From Pseudomonas grandcourensis (GTDB taxonomy: Bacteria; Pseudomonadota; Gammaproteobacteria; Pseudomonadales; Pseudomonadaceae), in the NCBI RefSeq assembly GCF_039909015.1, contig NZ_CP150919.1, forward strand, positions 658,501-722,500: a stretch of 64,000 nucleotides of DNA. Reading direction: 5' to 3'. Below the pieces are notes generated by a model that saw only the letters and a list, made by a program, of their open reading frames with translations, ran no database searches and had not been told where the DNA came from. The position numbers and the translations under genes were made by a program. Of this stretch, positions 47,888 to 57,356 are shown piece after piece; the first letter of the stretch is position 1; each line of letters begins with the position of its first letter.

Positions 47888-47911
47888 AGAGAGTCGCCTT
47901 GACGCGGACAT

Positions 47912-47998
47912 TGTGGGAGCTGGCTTGCCTGCGATGGCATCACCTCGGTACATCAAATACACCGAGTCGTCTGCATCGCAGGCAAGCCAGCTCCTACA
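47912..47998. repeat. REP-like pair between urtA and urtB
   Basis: Arms GTGGGAGCTGGCTTGCCTGC and inverse (47912-47936, 47974-47998) belong to a variant REP family. They lie between the binding protein and the permease genes, like the REP between braC and braD. Confidence 0.85.
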
Positions 47999-48047
47999 GG
48001 GATTTGTGTCGGGCCAAAGCTCCGCGCCCAGCCCGACATCCAGTGGC

Positions 48048-49313
48048 TTAGTTGCTCTTCATCGCGTAGTCAGGCTTCTTGTCGTTGCCCGGGATGAACG
48101 GGCTCCACGGCTGGGCGCGGATCGGTCCTTCGGTCTGCCACACCACGTTGAACTGACCGTCGGCCTGGATCTCGCCGATCATCACCGGCTTGTGCAGGTG
48201 GTGGTTGGTCTTGTCCATGGTCAGGGTGTAGCCGGACGGCGCGGCAAAGGTCTGGCCGGCCAGGGCTTCGCGGACTTTGTCGACGTCGGTGGACTTGGCT
48301 TTTTCCGCCGCTTGCGCCCACATGTGGATGCCGACATAAGTGGCCTCCATCGGGTCGTTGGTCACTGCCTTGTCGGCGCCCGGCAGGTTGTGTTTCTTCG
48401 CGTAGGCCTTCCAGTCATCGACGAACTTCTTGTTCACCGGGTTCTCGACCGATTCGAAGTAGTTCCACGCCGCCAGGTTGCCCACCAGTGGCTTGGTGTC
48501 GATGCCGCGCAGTTCTTCTTCGCCGACCGAGAACGCCACGACCGGAACGTCGGTGGCTTTCAGGCCCTGATTGGCCAGTTCCTTATAGAACGGTACGTTG
48601 GAGTCGCCGTTGACCGTGGAGATAACGGCCGTCTTGCCGCCGGCCGAGAACTTCTTGATGTTGGCGACGATGGTCTGGTAGTCGCTGTGACCGAACGGGG
48701 TATAGACCTCTTCGATGTCCTTGTCGGCGACGCCTTTGGAGTGCAGGAACGAACGCAGGATCTTGTTGGTGGTGCGCGGGTAGACGTAGTCGGTGCCGAG
48801 CAGGAAGTAGCGCTTGGCACTGCCGCCTTCTTCGCTCATCAGGTATTCAACGGCAGGGATCGCCTGCTGGTTCGGCGCAGCGCCGGTGTAGAACACGTTC
48901 GGCGACATTTCTTCGCCTTCGTATTGCACCGGGTAGAACAGCAAGCCGTTGAGTTCTTCGAACACCGGCAGTACCGATTTGCGCGATACGGAAGTCCAGC
49001 AACCGAACACCACGGCAACCTTGTCCTGGGTCAGCAATTGGCGACCCTTCTCGGCGAACAGCGGCCAGTTCGAGGCAGGGTCGACCACCACCGGCTCGAG
49101 CATCTTGCCGTTCACGCCACCCTTGGCGTTGATCTCGTCGATGGTCATCAGCGCCATGTCTTTAAGCGACGTTTCGGAGATCGCCATGGTTCCGGACAAC
49201 GAATGCAGAATACCGACCTTGATGGTCTCGGCGGCCTGGACGGTCCAGGTCATGCCCATCGCGGCAATGGATGCCGAGAGTGTGAAAGCCTTGATCAAAC
49301 TGCGACGCTTCAT
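48048..49313 (-). CDS. urtA: Urea ABC transporter periplasmic binding protein UrtA
   Basis: This is a 421-residue periplasmic binding protein of the amide/urea branch. The N-terminus has paired basic residues and a signal segment (MKRRSLIKAFTLSASIAAMG) ending near VQAAETIKVGILHSLSGTMA. Family segments are VVVDPASNWPLFAEKGRQLL, FGCWTSVSRKSVLPVFEELN followed by GLLFYPVQYEGEE, and DYVYPRTTNKI. It is the first gene of urtABCDE and has a sigma-54-type promoter upstream. Confidence 0.95.
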   Translation of the reverse strand: MKRRSLIKAFTLSASIAAMGMTWTVQAAETIKVGILHSLSGTMAISETSLKDMALMTIDEINAKGGVNGKMLEPVVVDPASNWPLFAEKGRQLLTQDKVAVVFGCWTSVSRKSVLPVFEELNGLLFYPVQYEGEEMSPNVFYTGAAPNQQAIPAVEYLMSEEGGSAKRYFLLGTDYVYPRTTNKILRSFLHSKGVADKDIEEVYTPFGHSDYQTIVANIKKFSAGGKTAVISTVNGDSNVPFYKELANQGLKATDVPVVAFSVGEEELRGIDTKPLVGNLAAWNYFESVENPVNKKFVDDWKAYAKKHNLPGADKAVTNDPMEATYVGIHMWAQAAEKAKSTDVDKVREALAGQTFAAPSGYTLTMDKTNHHLHKPVMIGEIQADGQFNVVWQTEGPIRAQPWSPFIPGNDKKPDYAMKSN

Positions 49314-49378
49314 TGTGCGATCTCCATGAACTTATGAGTTTTCTTGGTTGGCAGATGCGGACTACTGAAGGTGTGTTT

Positions 49379-49394
49379 TGCAAGGGCTGTGCCC
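49379..49394 (-). promoter_or_regulatory. Sigma-54-type promoter for urtABCDE
   Basis: On the minus strand the sequence reads GGGCACAGCCCTTGCA. It differs from the consensus in the first T and seventh base and keeps exact GG/GC spacing. The leader would be about 55 bases. NtrC-like half-sites CGCACCA (49448-49454) and TTGGTGCG (49476-49483) lie upstream. Confidence 0.78.
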
Positions 49395-49522
49395 GGTCGG
49401 CAAAAGGCAGGGAAATGTCGTTTTAGAGCGGTCGAACGGTTTGATGGCGCACCATGAAGGATCGCGTCTGGCGCGTTGGTGCGAAGAGCTGCGCCAGATT
49501 GGGGCGGGTAGCATCGATCAAT

Positions 49523-49612
49523 TGTGGGAGCGAGCCTGCTCGCGAAGAGGGGGTATCAGACAGCATGAGTGGTGACTGACAAACCGCATTCGCGAGCAGG
49601 CTCGCTCCCACA
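49523..49612. repeat. REP pair
   Basis: Inverted TGTGGGAGCGAGCCTGCTCG copies lie upstream of urtA, between its promoter region and the next gene. Confidence 0.9.
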
Positions 49613-49651
49613 GGATTCAACAATGGGTATCAGCTTTGTAAACGACGAACT

Positions 49652-50074
49652 TCAGCTTTTAATGCAGGTTTCAAAACCATGTCCGCCACCTTCGTACTCC
49701 GGGCCGTAGTAGTACTTGGTGAATGAAGTTTTTCCGTCAGGGGTTGTAGCGAGTTTCGCAATCCCGACGCCGTAATCCTTGAGCGACGGATCCGTATGGG
49801 CAAAGTAAATCGCCAGTGAACTCAAGTTGGCAGCAGCAAATCCGTCATACCGGGAGTTGTCGAGCAACGTTAGCGTAAAACCGTAGGCACCGTGTTCGCC
49901 GGTACTTTGTTCGGCATTGAGCTTCATCTCGACAACACCTTCAAACGCACCGATATGGCTGTCCATTCCGGTGCATTGATACCGGCCACTGTAATCAACG
50001 CCAGTAAAGGGTGGCTGCACTGCCCATGCCGGTGCTGAAACAAGTGCAATGGATGCGATGAACTTCTTGAACAT
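49652..50074 (-). CDS. Small exported protein of unknown function
   Basis: This 140-residue protein has a Sec signal peptide (MFKKFIASIALVSAPAWA). The mature part reads YSGRYQCTGMDSHIGAFEGV and has two cysteines that could form a disulphide (in YQCTG and FETCIKS). The pattern suggests a small beta-barrel-like periplasmic protein. I do not recognise its function. It is monocistronic, in an AT-richer stretch, and codon use looks less biased than in neighbours. Confidence 0.8.
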   Translation of the reverse strand: MFKKFIASIALVSAPAWAVQPPFTGVDYSGRYQCTGMDSHIGAFEGVVEMKLNAEQSTGEHGAYGFTLTLLDNSRYDGFAAANLSSLAIYFAHTDPSLKDYGVGIAKLATTPDGKTSFTKYYYGPEYEGGGHGFETCIKS

Positions 50075-50270
50075 GTTTGCCTCTTTCCGCTCTTGTAGGA
50101 GTTGTGGCGATTAAGTTGTAGGAATAATCGTCCTGAAGTGCGCGAGTGTTTTATAGTTGAACTCGCGAGTGCGGAGTATGAACAGGAAGGTTAACTTGTT
50201 AAGCGTTAACTCAATACGAGGTTTTTCCAGGCGCAAATGCAGTCTTTAAATTTTTTAATTAAATATGTCG

Positions 50271-51281
50271 TTAACGACGTCGCATCAAGCCGATGAAGAA
50301 CAACCCGCCAATCGCCGCTGTGGCAACGCCGATGGGCAAGTCTTCGGGGGCGATCAGTGTCCGGGCGGCGACATCGACCCAGACCAGAAACACACTGCCG
50401 AGCAACACGCACACCGGCAGCAATCTTCGGTGTTCAGCCCCGACCAGGCGCCGTGCAATGTGCGGAACCATCAGCCCGACAAAGCCGATCGAGCCGCTGA
50501 TCGACACCAGAACCCCGGTCATCAATGACGCAATCAGAAATACTCGCAGGCGCACGGTGCGTGCATTCAGGCCCAGGGTCACCGCCGTCTGCTCACCGGC
50601 CATCAGCGCATTCAACGGTCGCGCCATGCCCAGCAGCAACATCAGCCCGAGTAGCACACTGGCTGTCGGCACCGCCAGCAGCTCCCAACGTGCCAACCCG
50701 AGCCCGCCGAGCATCCAGAACATCACCGCCGAACTGGCCCGATGGTCGCCCATGAACAGCAGCAAATTGGCAATCGCCATCATCACGAACGACACCGCCA
50801 CGCCGCACAGCAGCAAGCGGTCACTGTCGAGGCGACCATGACGACTGGCGATCATCAGCACCACCAGCATGCTCAGCAATGCACCGATGAATGCCGCAAT
50901 CGGCAAGGTCAGCAGGCCAACGATTTCACCGACATGCAGCACCACGATCACTGCGCCAAGTGTGGCGCCGGACGTGACGCCGAGCAGGTGCGGGTCAGCC
51001 AACGGATTGCGCGTGACCGCTTGCAGCACCGCGCCGATCAACGCCAGGCCGGCGCCCACCAGAGCGCCGAGCAGCATGCGCGGGACGCGGATCAGCCAAA
51101 CGATATGTTCCTGTCCGGGGTTCCAGTCCGACAAACCGAAACCGAACAGCTTGTGCAACAGGATGCGCCACACCACATCCAGCGGCACCCGCGCCGGGCC
51201 GAAACCCAGGGACACCACGCACGACACCAGCAACAGGGTGCCGAGGGCGATCAGCAACAGGGCGTAGCGACGGTTGATCAT
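50271..51281 (-). CDS. FecCD-type ABC transporter permease
   Basis: This 336-residue inner-membrane permease of the FecCD/BtuC family has about ten helices. Segments are RVPRMLLGALVGAGLALIGA, QAVTRNPLADPHLLGVTSGA, GSIGFVGLMVPHIARRLVGA and PEDLPIGVATAAIGGLFFIG. These import metal chelates or corrinoids. It is the last gene of a three-gene ABC set that follows a copper receptor, so a copper or other metal complex is possible. The substrate is not determined by sequence. Confidence 0.88.
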   Translation of the reverse strand: MINRRYALLLIALGTLLLVSCVVSLGFGPARVPLDVVWRILLHKLFGFGLSDWNPGQEHIVWLIRVPRMLLGALVGAGLALIGAVLQAVTRNPLADPHLLGVTSGATLGAVIVVLHVGEIVGLLTLPIAAFIGALLSMLVVLMIASRHGRLDSDRLLLCGVAVSFVMMAIANLLLFMGDHRASSAVMFWMLGGLGLARWELLAVPTASVLLGLMLLLGMARPLNALMAGEQTAVTLGLNARTVRLRVFLIASLMTGVLVSISGSIGFVGLMVPHIARRLVGAEHRRLLPVCVLLGSVFLVWVDVAARTLIAPEDLPIGVATAAIGGLFFIGLMRRR

Positions 51282-52237
51282 TCGCCGTGGAAACCCTTGG
51301 CCAGGGTGGCGACCGCCAGCACGTTATCGATCCCCGGCGTGGCCTGCACGTAAGGGATGACGATGAAGCGCTGGTGCTTGATCGCGTCCACCGATTGCAG
51401 GGCCTTGTTGCTCAGCAGGAATTGAATCTTCTGCTCGGCAGTGACTTCGCTGTAGTCGACAATCACGATCACCTGCGGGTTGCGCTCGACCACGGTTTCC
51501 CAATTGACCCGGGTCCAGCTCGCGTCGACATCCTCCAGGATATTGCGCCCGCCAGCGGCGTCGATCAGCGCTTGCGGCATGCCCAGGCTTCCTGAGGTCA
51601 TGGCCCGGTCTTCGCCGCTGTCGTACAGGAAGACCCGCGGTGTTTCCGCGGGCAGGTCTTTGCGAATATTCGCGATTTGCGCCTGCATGTCGGCGATCAG
51701 GGCATTGGCGCGGTCCTGTACGTCGAAGATTCTGCCGAGGTTGCGCAGGTCGTTGTAGGTGTCTTCGAGGCTGGCCGGTGGGCGTTTCATCACGAAGGCG
51801 CAGGATTCGCTCAGCTCGTACACATTGATGCCCAGCGGTTGCAGGGTTTGTGGCGTGAGATCGCCGCCGATACGCATGCCATAGTCCCAGCCAGCGAAGA
51901 AGAAATCGACGTTGGCATTGAGCAGGGTTTCCACCGACGGGTACTTGGCCGCCAGTTCCGGCAGGCCTTCAAGAATGCTCTGCATCTCGGGCATCACGGC
52001 CTTCCAGCCACTGATGCCGCTGTAACCGGCCATCCGTTGTTTGAGGCCGAGAGCGAGCATCATCTGGGTCATGTTGATGTCGTGGCTGAGGGCGTGTTGC
52101 GGTGCCTGCTTGAAGGTCACTTCGCGGTTGCAGCTTTTGATCGTCAGCGGGTAACGGGTGGCTTCGGCCAATGCCTGGGCGCTGCCCAGCAGCATCACGA
52201 GAGGGAGGCAGGAGCGCAGCAGGGAACGCAAAGTCAT
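51278..52237 (-). CDS. FecB/BtuF-type ABC transporter binding protein
   Basis: This 319-residue periplasmic binding protein has a signal peptide (LLRSCLPLVMLLGSAQALA) and the class III helical-backbone layout. The N-terminal lobe includes PQHALSHDINMTQMMLALGL and the C-terminal lobe GMPQALIDAAGGRNILEDVD and PQVIVIVDYSEV. Two mature cysteines (in TIKSCNREVTF and LSESCAFVMKRPP) are unusual and may form a disulphide or bind metal. It overlaps both the ATPase and the permease gene by four bases. Confidence 0.85.
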   Translation of the reverse strand: MTLRSLLRSCLPLVMLLGSAQALAEATRYPLTIKSCNREVTFKQAPQHALSHDINMTQMMLALGLKQRMAGYSGISGWKAVMPEMQSILEGLPELAAKYPSVETLLNANVDFFFAGWDYGMRIGGDLTPQTLQPLGINVYELSESCAFVMKRPPASLEDTYNDLRNLGRIFDVQDRANALIADMQAQIANIRKDLPAETPRVFLYDSGEDRAMTSGSLGMPQALIDAAGGRNILEDVDASWTRVNWETVVERNPQVIVIVDYSEVTAEQKIQFLLSNKALQSVDAIKHQRFIVIPYVQATPGIDNVLAVATLAKGFHGE

Positions 52238-53022
52238 GGTTGGGTTATCCAGGTGATTCGTGGGTAGCCGTGCAGTGGATGTTCATCGATCAGCGCTTCG
52301 ACGCCGAACACATTGCTCAGCAGCGCAGCCGTCAGGACTTCTTTTGGCGTGCCGCTGGCGACGATACGGCCATGGTTGATCACGTACAGCCGATCACAAA
52401 AAGCCGCCGCCAGATTGAGGTCGTGGATGCTCGCCAGGGTGCCGATGTTCAAGCGCTTGACCAACTGCAAAAGTTCAAGCTGATAACGCGGGTCGAGGTG
52501 GTTGGTCGGCTCGTCGAGGATCAGCAACTGTGGTTGCTGGGCCAGGGCGCGGGCGAGGATGACTCGCTGTTTTTCGCCACCGGAGAGGGTGGCGAACCCG
52601 TGGTCTTCGAAGCCCTTGAGGCCGACGGATTCCAGGGCCTGATTGATCAGATCGCGGTCTTCAAGGGTGTCGCCATCGAACAAGCCTTTGTGCGGCGTGC
52701 GGCCCATGGCAACCACTTCCTCGACGGTCAGGCCGAAGGCATCAGGGAACTCCTGCAACACCACGGCGATGCGTTGCGCGCACCAACGCGAGGATTGCTT
52801 CCAGACGTTCTGGTGATCGAGCCTGACCTCGCCGCTTTCCGGTTTATTGAAGCGCCAGGCACACCGCAACAGGCTGGTCTTGCCACTGCCGTTGGGGCCG
52901 ATCAGCCCGACGAACTCACCGGCGGCCACATGTAGTGAGGCGTCACGCAGCTGGAACTGGTGGTGGCAATGGCCGTGACCCAGTGGGGACCAGGTGAGGT
53001 TTGTGAGGTTCAGCGAGGTCAT
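52234..53022 (-). CDS. FecE-type ABC transporter ATPase
   Basis: This is a 262-residue ATPase. Walker A is GPNGSGKTSLLRCAW, the signature is LSGGEKQRVILARAL, Walker B is LLILDEPTNHLDP, and the switch histidine is in LASIHDLNLAAAFCDRLYVI. It is the first gene of the ATPase-binding protein-permease set, about 156 bases after the PepSY gene with a REP pair between. Confidence 0.9.
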   Translation of the reverse strand: MTSLNLTNLTWSPLGHGHCHHQFQLRDASLHVAAGEFVGLIGPNGSGKTSLLRCAWRFNKPESGEVRLDHQNVWKQSSRWCAQRIAVVLQEFPDAFGLTVEEVVAMGRTPHKGLFDGDTLEDRDLINQALESVGLKGFEDHGFATLSGGEKQRVILARALAQQPQLLILDEPTNHLDPRYQLELLQLVKRLNIGTLASIHDLNLAAAFCDRLYVINHGRIVASGTPKEVLTAALLSNVFGVEALIDEHPLHGYPRITWITQP

Positions 53023-53054
53023 GCAGTGACTCTTGAGGTGATGCCAAGGGCCCC

Positions 53055-53118
53055 ATCGCGAGCAAGCTCGCTCCCACAGGTCTTACGCAATCCATGTGGG
53101 AGCGAGCCTGCTCGGGAT
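53055..53118. repeat. REP pair
   Basis: Copies at 53055-53078 and 53095-53118 lie between the PepSY gene and the ABC transporter genes. Confidence 0.88.
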
Positions 53119-53178
53119 GGGGCTGAGGTGATGCGCGGGGAGTTTACAGTGCCTTTCGCCCCGCGCATCTCGCCTGTT

Positions 53179-54558
53179 TCATGATGAAGATGAGGCGCTC
53201 TCAGTCTGCCGGGTGAAGCGCGACAGCAGCACGCGATCCAGCACCCACACCACTACCAGCGAAGCGCCTACCAACGGGAAGGCCACCGCCAGGGCTAACA
53301 TGATCACCATCGCGGTTTTCCATTTCGGCAGGTCGTGGCGCAGCGGCGGCACGCCGAGTTTTCCTTGCGGACGGCGCTTCCACCAGATCACCACGCCGCT
53401 GACCGCGCTGAGCAAAATCATCAGGCAGATCAGCAACACGACGATCTGGTTGAACGTGCCGAACATCTTGCCCTCGTGCAGCATCACGCCGATTTCCGTG
53501 ACGCGGGCGACGCTGCCGTAGTGCTCGAAACGTACATCGGCCAGGACCTTGCCGGTGTATTGATCGATGTGCAGCGTGGCGTCATTGCGCGGGTCGTCGG
53601 CGAATACAGCGATGGTGAACACGCCGGTTGCAGTGGTCGGCAGCGTGATGCTGTAACCCGGTTCGACCTTGCGCTCTCTGGCGATGTTTTGTACGTCCTG
53701 CAGGCGGATGGTCGGCGAGGCCGGGCCGGCCGCTGCGCCATCGTGGGCCATGTGTTCGGCATGGTCGCCGGACATCGGCATCGGCGTATTTTCCATGGCC
53801 CACGGCACGGTCTGGCGGGTGGCGGTGTTGAGGCTGCGCGCCTCGACATCGGACTTCGGCACGTCATCCCACATGGCCGCCGGGAATACGTTCCACACTT
53901 CGGCGTACTGTTTGCCCCAGAAGCCGGTCCAGGTCATGCCGCTGAGCAGCATCACCAGCAGCAGGGACGCGCCCCAGAACCCGGTGACCGCGTGCAGGTC
54001 GCGCCACAATACGCGACCACGACTGTTCAGGCGTGGCCACAAAATGCCGGCGGCCTGACCGCGCGGCCACCACAGGAAGATGCCGGACACCACCAGCACC
54101 ACACCCCAACCGGCGGCCAGTTCGATCAGCCGATCGCCAACGGTGCCGATCATCAGCTCGCCGTGAATCGACCGGGCAATGGCTTGCAGGTTCTTCTTGG
54201 CGTCTTGCTCGCCGAGGATGTCGCCGTGGTACGGATCGACGAAAACGTTAAGCTCTTTGCCCTCGTTGAGCACGACAAATTGCGCGCTGCGCTCGGCGTT
54301 GACCGGCGGCAGGTACTGGGTGACCTGGCCTTGTGGATAAGCCGTTTTCACCCGCGTCAGCAGGTCGTCGGCCGGGACGGTGTGATGACCGGCCGGGACG
54401 TTGAGCAGGCTGCTGTACATCAGCGGATCGAGTTGCGGTTTGAACAGGTAAATGATGCCGGTCAGGGCCAGCATCACCATGAATGGCGCTACGAACAATC
54501 CGGCATAGAAATGCCAGCGCCAGGCCAGGTTGTAGAAATTCACTTTGGGCTGTTTCAT
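53179..54558 (-). CDS. PepSY-associated membrane protein with Met/His-rich loop
   Basis: This 459-residue inner-membrane protein has four main helices: WRWHFYAGLFVAPFMVMLAL near the start, GWGVVLVVSGIFLWWPRG, WGASLLLVMLLSGMTWTGFW, and a C-terminal pair. PepSY-type periplasmic domains lie between them. The helix histidines (WRWHFYAG; RDLHAVTGF; SIHGEL; MLHEGK) match PepSY_TM proteins that reduce ferric chelates using haem. A periplasmic stretch NTPMPMSGDHAEHMAHDG is rich in Met and His, as in copper proteins. Lying directly after oprC, it may reduce copper. I chose the ATG at 54558, with GGAG upstream. Confidence 0.82.
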   Translation of the reverse strand: MKQPKVNFYNLAWRWHFYAGLFVAPFMVMLALTGIIYLFKPQLDPLMYSSLLNVPAGHHTVPADDLLTRVKTAYPQGQVTQYLPPVNAERSAQFVVLNEGKELNVFVDPYHGDILGEQDAKKNLQAIARSIHGELMIGTVGDRLIELAAGWGVVLVVSGIFLWWPRGQAAGILWPRLNSRGRVLWRDLHAVTGFWGASLLLVMLLSGMTWTGFWGKQYAEVWNVFPAAMWDDVPKSDVEARSLNTATRQTVPWAMENTPMPMSGDHAEHMAHDGAAAGPASPTIRLQDVQNIARERKVEPGYSITLPTTATGVFTIAVFADDPRNDATLHIDQYTGKVLADVRFEHYGSVARVTEIGVMLHEGKMFGTFNQIVVLLICLMILLSAVSGVVIWWKRRPQGKLGVPPLRHDLPKWKTAMVIMLALAVAFPLVGASLVVVWVLDRVLLSRFTRQTESASSSS

Positions 54559-54618
54559 CACGTGTGCTCCGCTTGGCTGGATCTTTTAGTTGTTTGATTG
54601 GCGGTTGCCTTGCAACCG

Positions 54619-54664
54619 ATCGCGAGCAAGCTCGCTCCTACAGGAGTGCGAGCTTGCTCGCGAA
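54619..54664. repeat. Compact REP pair between oprC and the PepSY gene
   Basis: Two inverted REP copies (54619-54642, 54644-54664) are separated by only one base. They end next to the oprC stop. Confidence 0.8.
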
Positions 54665-54668
54665 GCTT

Positions 54669-56786
54669 TTAGAAACTCATGTCCACCTTGGTCCAGAGCG
54701 TTCGCCCCGGTTCCTTGATGGCCTGCGGGTCATTGGCGGGGTAGCCGAAACCGGCGTTGCCGGCCAGGTTCAAGTGCTCGGCGTAAGCCTTGCCGAACAG
54801 GTTGTCGACGCCGCTGCTGACCTTCCAGTTGCTGTTGATCCGATAGGCACCATTGAGGGAGAACACGCCGAAGCCCGGCGTCTTGCCGAAATCCTTGCCG
54901 ACCACGTTGCCCTTGTTCTGGTCGATGCGGTTTTGCGCGGCAACCACTCTCCACAGTGCGCCGGCGCTCCAATTGTCTTCGCTGTAGGTCAGGCCGAACC
55001 GGGCATCCAGCGGCGGCATCTGCGGCAATGCGCTGCCATCGCTGCTGTTCTTGCCCCAGGCGTAGGCCAGGGTCGCGTCGGCGTTCCAGTTGTCGGTGAA
55101 GTTGTAAGCGGCGCCCAGTTCGCCACCCATGATTCGCGCATCGATGTTTTCGGCTTGCGAGGTCGTACCCATCATTGTCGGGGTGTAGTTGAACAGGATG
55201 TAATCGCTCACCTGTCCGACGTAAGCCGAGGCCCAGGCTTCGAGGTCTTCGGTCTTGTATTGCAGGCCGAAATCGAGCTGGGTGGTTTTTTCCGGCTTGA
55301 TCGAATCGAAGGCATTGACCGAACCGGCGGGACCGGACTTGGGTGAAAACAGCTCCCAGTAATCCGGGAATCGCTGGGTGTGACCGAGGCCGGCATACAA
55401 GGTGGTCGGGCTGTCGGCCAGGTCATGCTCGTAGCGGACGAAACCGCTCGGCAGGGTATCGGCGCGGATATCGTCGGCGGTTGGATTGGGGCGGGTCATC
55501 ATGCCCGAGCCGATGGTCTGCCGATAATCCTTGGCCGAGGCGCGGTCCAGGCGTGCGCCACTGATCAGGCGGTCATGGTCGGCGGCGTACCAGGTCAGTT
55601 CGCCGAACACACCGTAGTTATGGAAGTCGGCATCCTTGGTGTACGGCAGGTCCTTGTAGGTGTCGACGCCCATGGCCCCGCGCTGGCGATGCTCGTTGGT
55701 CTGCGCGTCGATACCGCTGATCAGCTGCACATCGGCCCAGCGCCAGGTGGCCTTGACCCGGGCGCCGAGGGTGCGGCGGTCGACGTTGGAGGCCATAGGC
55801 CCGGCCATCATCCCGGTGCCGGACGGCGTGCGCAGGGTGTAGTTGTCCATCACGTGGTCGGCGTAGTTGTAGTAGACCTGCGCCTCGACCTTATCCAGTA
55901 CCTCGCCGATGTTGGACTGCTCGAAGCGCAGCCCGAGGCTTTCGCGCAGGAACTGCGAACCGTCCATGCCGCGCCCGGCGTAGCGGGCTTCACCATCGCC
56001 ACGGCCGGCGGTCAGCTCCAGCAAGGTGTCGGTATTCGGCGTCCAGCCGACGGCCACGTCGCCGTTCCATTTGTCATAGCGCGACGCCACGGTGTCGTTG
56101 TTGCCGTCCTGGTAGTCGTCGGAGTGCGCGGTGTTGCCGATGACCCGCACATAACCCGACTGACCGCCGGCTGCGGCGTCCACCAGTTTGTCGAAGCGAC
56201 CGTAGGAGCCGGCCAGCACGCTGGCGTTGACCCGCGTGCCGAGTTCGCCGAAGTGCTCCGGCTCGCGGTCGAACAGGATGGTCCCGGCCGAAGATCCAGG
56301 CCCCCACAGCACGGTTTGCGGGCCTTTGATCACGGTGAGCTTGTCGTAGGTTTCCGGCGAGATGTAGGAGGTCGGGGCGTCCATCCGGCCCGGGCAGGCG
56401 CCGAGCATCATGCTGCCGTTGGTGAGAATGTTCAGCCGCGAGCCGAACATGCCGCGCAGCACCGGGTCACCATTGGTGCCGCCATTGCGCACCATGGCAA
56501 AGCCTGGGATGGTCTTGAGGTAATCGGCGCCGTCGCTGGCCGGCACCGGTTGGCGCGGGTCCTTGGGATTGGTGACGATGGTCAAGGGCGAGCTGGGCGC
56601 AACGGCGGTAATCACTGTCGGGCTCAGTTCTTCACTGTGGCTGGAATGTTCATCGGCCAGCGCAGAAGGCGCCAGCAAGGCACCGCACAGGATGGCGGTG
56701 GCGTGCCTGAAACGAACGCCGGATTCGTTCAGGGCATAAGAGGCTTGGGCAGGGCTCAAGCACGGGACAGCGGAAAACCTGGACAT
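54669..56786 (-). CDS. oprC: TonB-dependent copper receptor OprC
   Basis: This is a 705-residue outer-membrane TonB-dependent receptor. The signal segment is ATAILCGALLAPSALA, the plug begins near ELSPTVITAVAPSSPLTIVT, and the 22-strand barrel ends in Phe (WTKVDMSF). The copper ligands of P. aeruginosa OprC are visible in order and spacing: CxxxM at Cys131-Met135 (GACPGRMDAP) and HxM at His311-Met313 (YADHVMDNY), 180 residues apart as in OprC. I chose the ATG at 56786 because GGAAA lies just upstream. Upstream genes encode DUF2946 and PCu(A)C proteins. Confidence 0.93.
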   Translation of the reverse strand: MSRFSAVPCLSPAQASYALNESGVRFRHATAILCGALLAPSALADEHSSHSEELSPTVITAVAPSSPLTIVTNPKDPRQPVPASDGADYLKTIPGFAMVRNGGTNGDPVLRGMFGSRLNILTNGSMMLGACPGRMDAPTSYISPETYDKLTVIKGPQTVLWGPGSSAGTILFDREPEHFGELGTRVNASVLAGSYGRFDKLVDAAAGGQSGYVRVIGNTAHSDDYQDGNNDTVASRYDKWNGDVAVGWTPNTDTLLELTAGRGDGEARYAGRGMDGSQFLRESLGLRFEQSNIGEVLDKVEAQVYYNYADHVMDNYTLRTPSGTGMMAGPMASNVDRRTLGARVKATWRWADVQLISGIDAQTNEHRQRGAMGVDTYKDLPYTKDADFHNYGVFGELTWYAADHDRLISGARLDRASAKDYRQTIGSGMMTRPNPTADDIRADTLPSGFVRYEHDLADSPTTLYAGLGHTQRFPDYWELFSPKSGPAGSVNAFDSIKPEKTTQLDFGLQYKTEDLEAWASAYVGQVSDYILFNYTPTMMGTTSQAENIDARIMGGELGAAYNFTDNWNADATLAYAWGKNSSDGSALPQMPPLDARFGLTYSEDNWSAGALWRVVAAQNRIDQNKGNVVGKDFGKTPGFGVFSLNGAYRINSNWKVSSGVDNLFGKAYAEHLNLAGNAGFGYPANDPQAIKEPGRTLWTKVDMSF

Positions 56787-56870
56787 GACAATTTCCATCG
56801 AACAGTCGTAAACGACACGGCCGGCAGCCTGAAGCTGTCTTCTCAACCGTGTGAAATCAGAAGTGAGTGT

Positions 56871-57335
56871 TTACGCGACGACGGGCGGGGCGCGGGTGCG
56901 GGCACCGGGGAAGAAGGTTTGCCGGGCATGGCCCAAGCGCGGAGAGGGGGGGGTGAAGGTGTTGACCGGCGGGATAACGAAGTTGGCGAAAGACACACCA
57001 CCCGTCAGCGCCGGGCAGTTGAACAGCAGGCTGCAATAGCCGCACTTTTCCCACAGCACATGGTGCCCGGGGGCTGGCGGGCAATGCTCGGCGGTGGCTT
57101 GCGTGGCTTGCATGCCATGGTCGGCATGCTCCATCGCCGACATGTCCATGCTCATGTCCATACCCATAGGCATAGGCATGGTCATCGACATGGCGCGCGA
57201 ATCCATCGGCATCGACTGAGAAATCAGCGGACCGATAAAGATCATCAGCATGGCAAACAGGCTGATCCAGCTGCCGCGTGTCAGGCTCAATGCCTGATTG
57301 CGTGACCTGGATGACCTGGCGCTAAGCGGGCGCAT
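56871..57335 (-). CDS. DUF2946 protein, Met-rich
   Basis: This 154-residue protein has one N-terminal membrane helix (GSWISLFAMLMIFIGPLISQ). It then has an extremely Met/His-rich stretch (MSMTMPMPMGMDMSMDMSAM, then EHADHGM) and the DUF2946 core EHCPPAPGHHVLWEKCGYCS with conserved Cys and His. These are typical Cu(I) ligands. It lies between the PCu(A)C gene and oprC, so a periplasmic copper-handling role is likely. Confidence 0.85.
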   Translation of the reverse strand: MRPLSARSSRSRNQALSLTRGSWISLFAMLMIFIGPLISQSMPMDSRAMSMTMPMPMGMDMSMDMSAMEHADHGMQATQATAEHCPPAPGHHVLWEKCGYCSLLFNCPALTGGVSFANFVIPPVNTFTPPSPRLGHARQTFFPGARTRAPPVVA

Positions 57336-57356
57336 GGGCGTTTTCAGTTCAGGCGA

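Noticed and set aside
55380..57305. 641-codon plus-strand frame over oprC
   Set aside because: Antisense to oprC, whose copper ligands are all visible. The Gly/Val/Ala-rich translation is typical of a third-position GC shadow.
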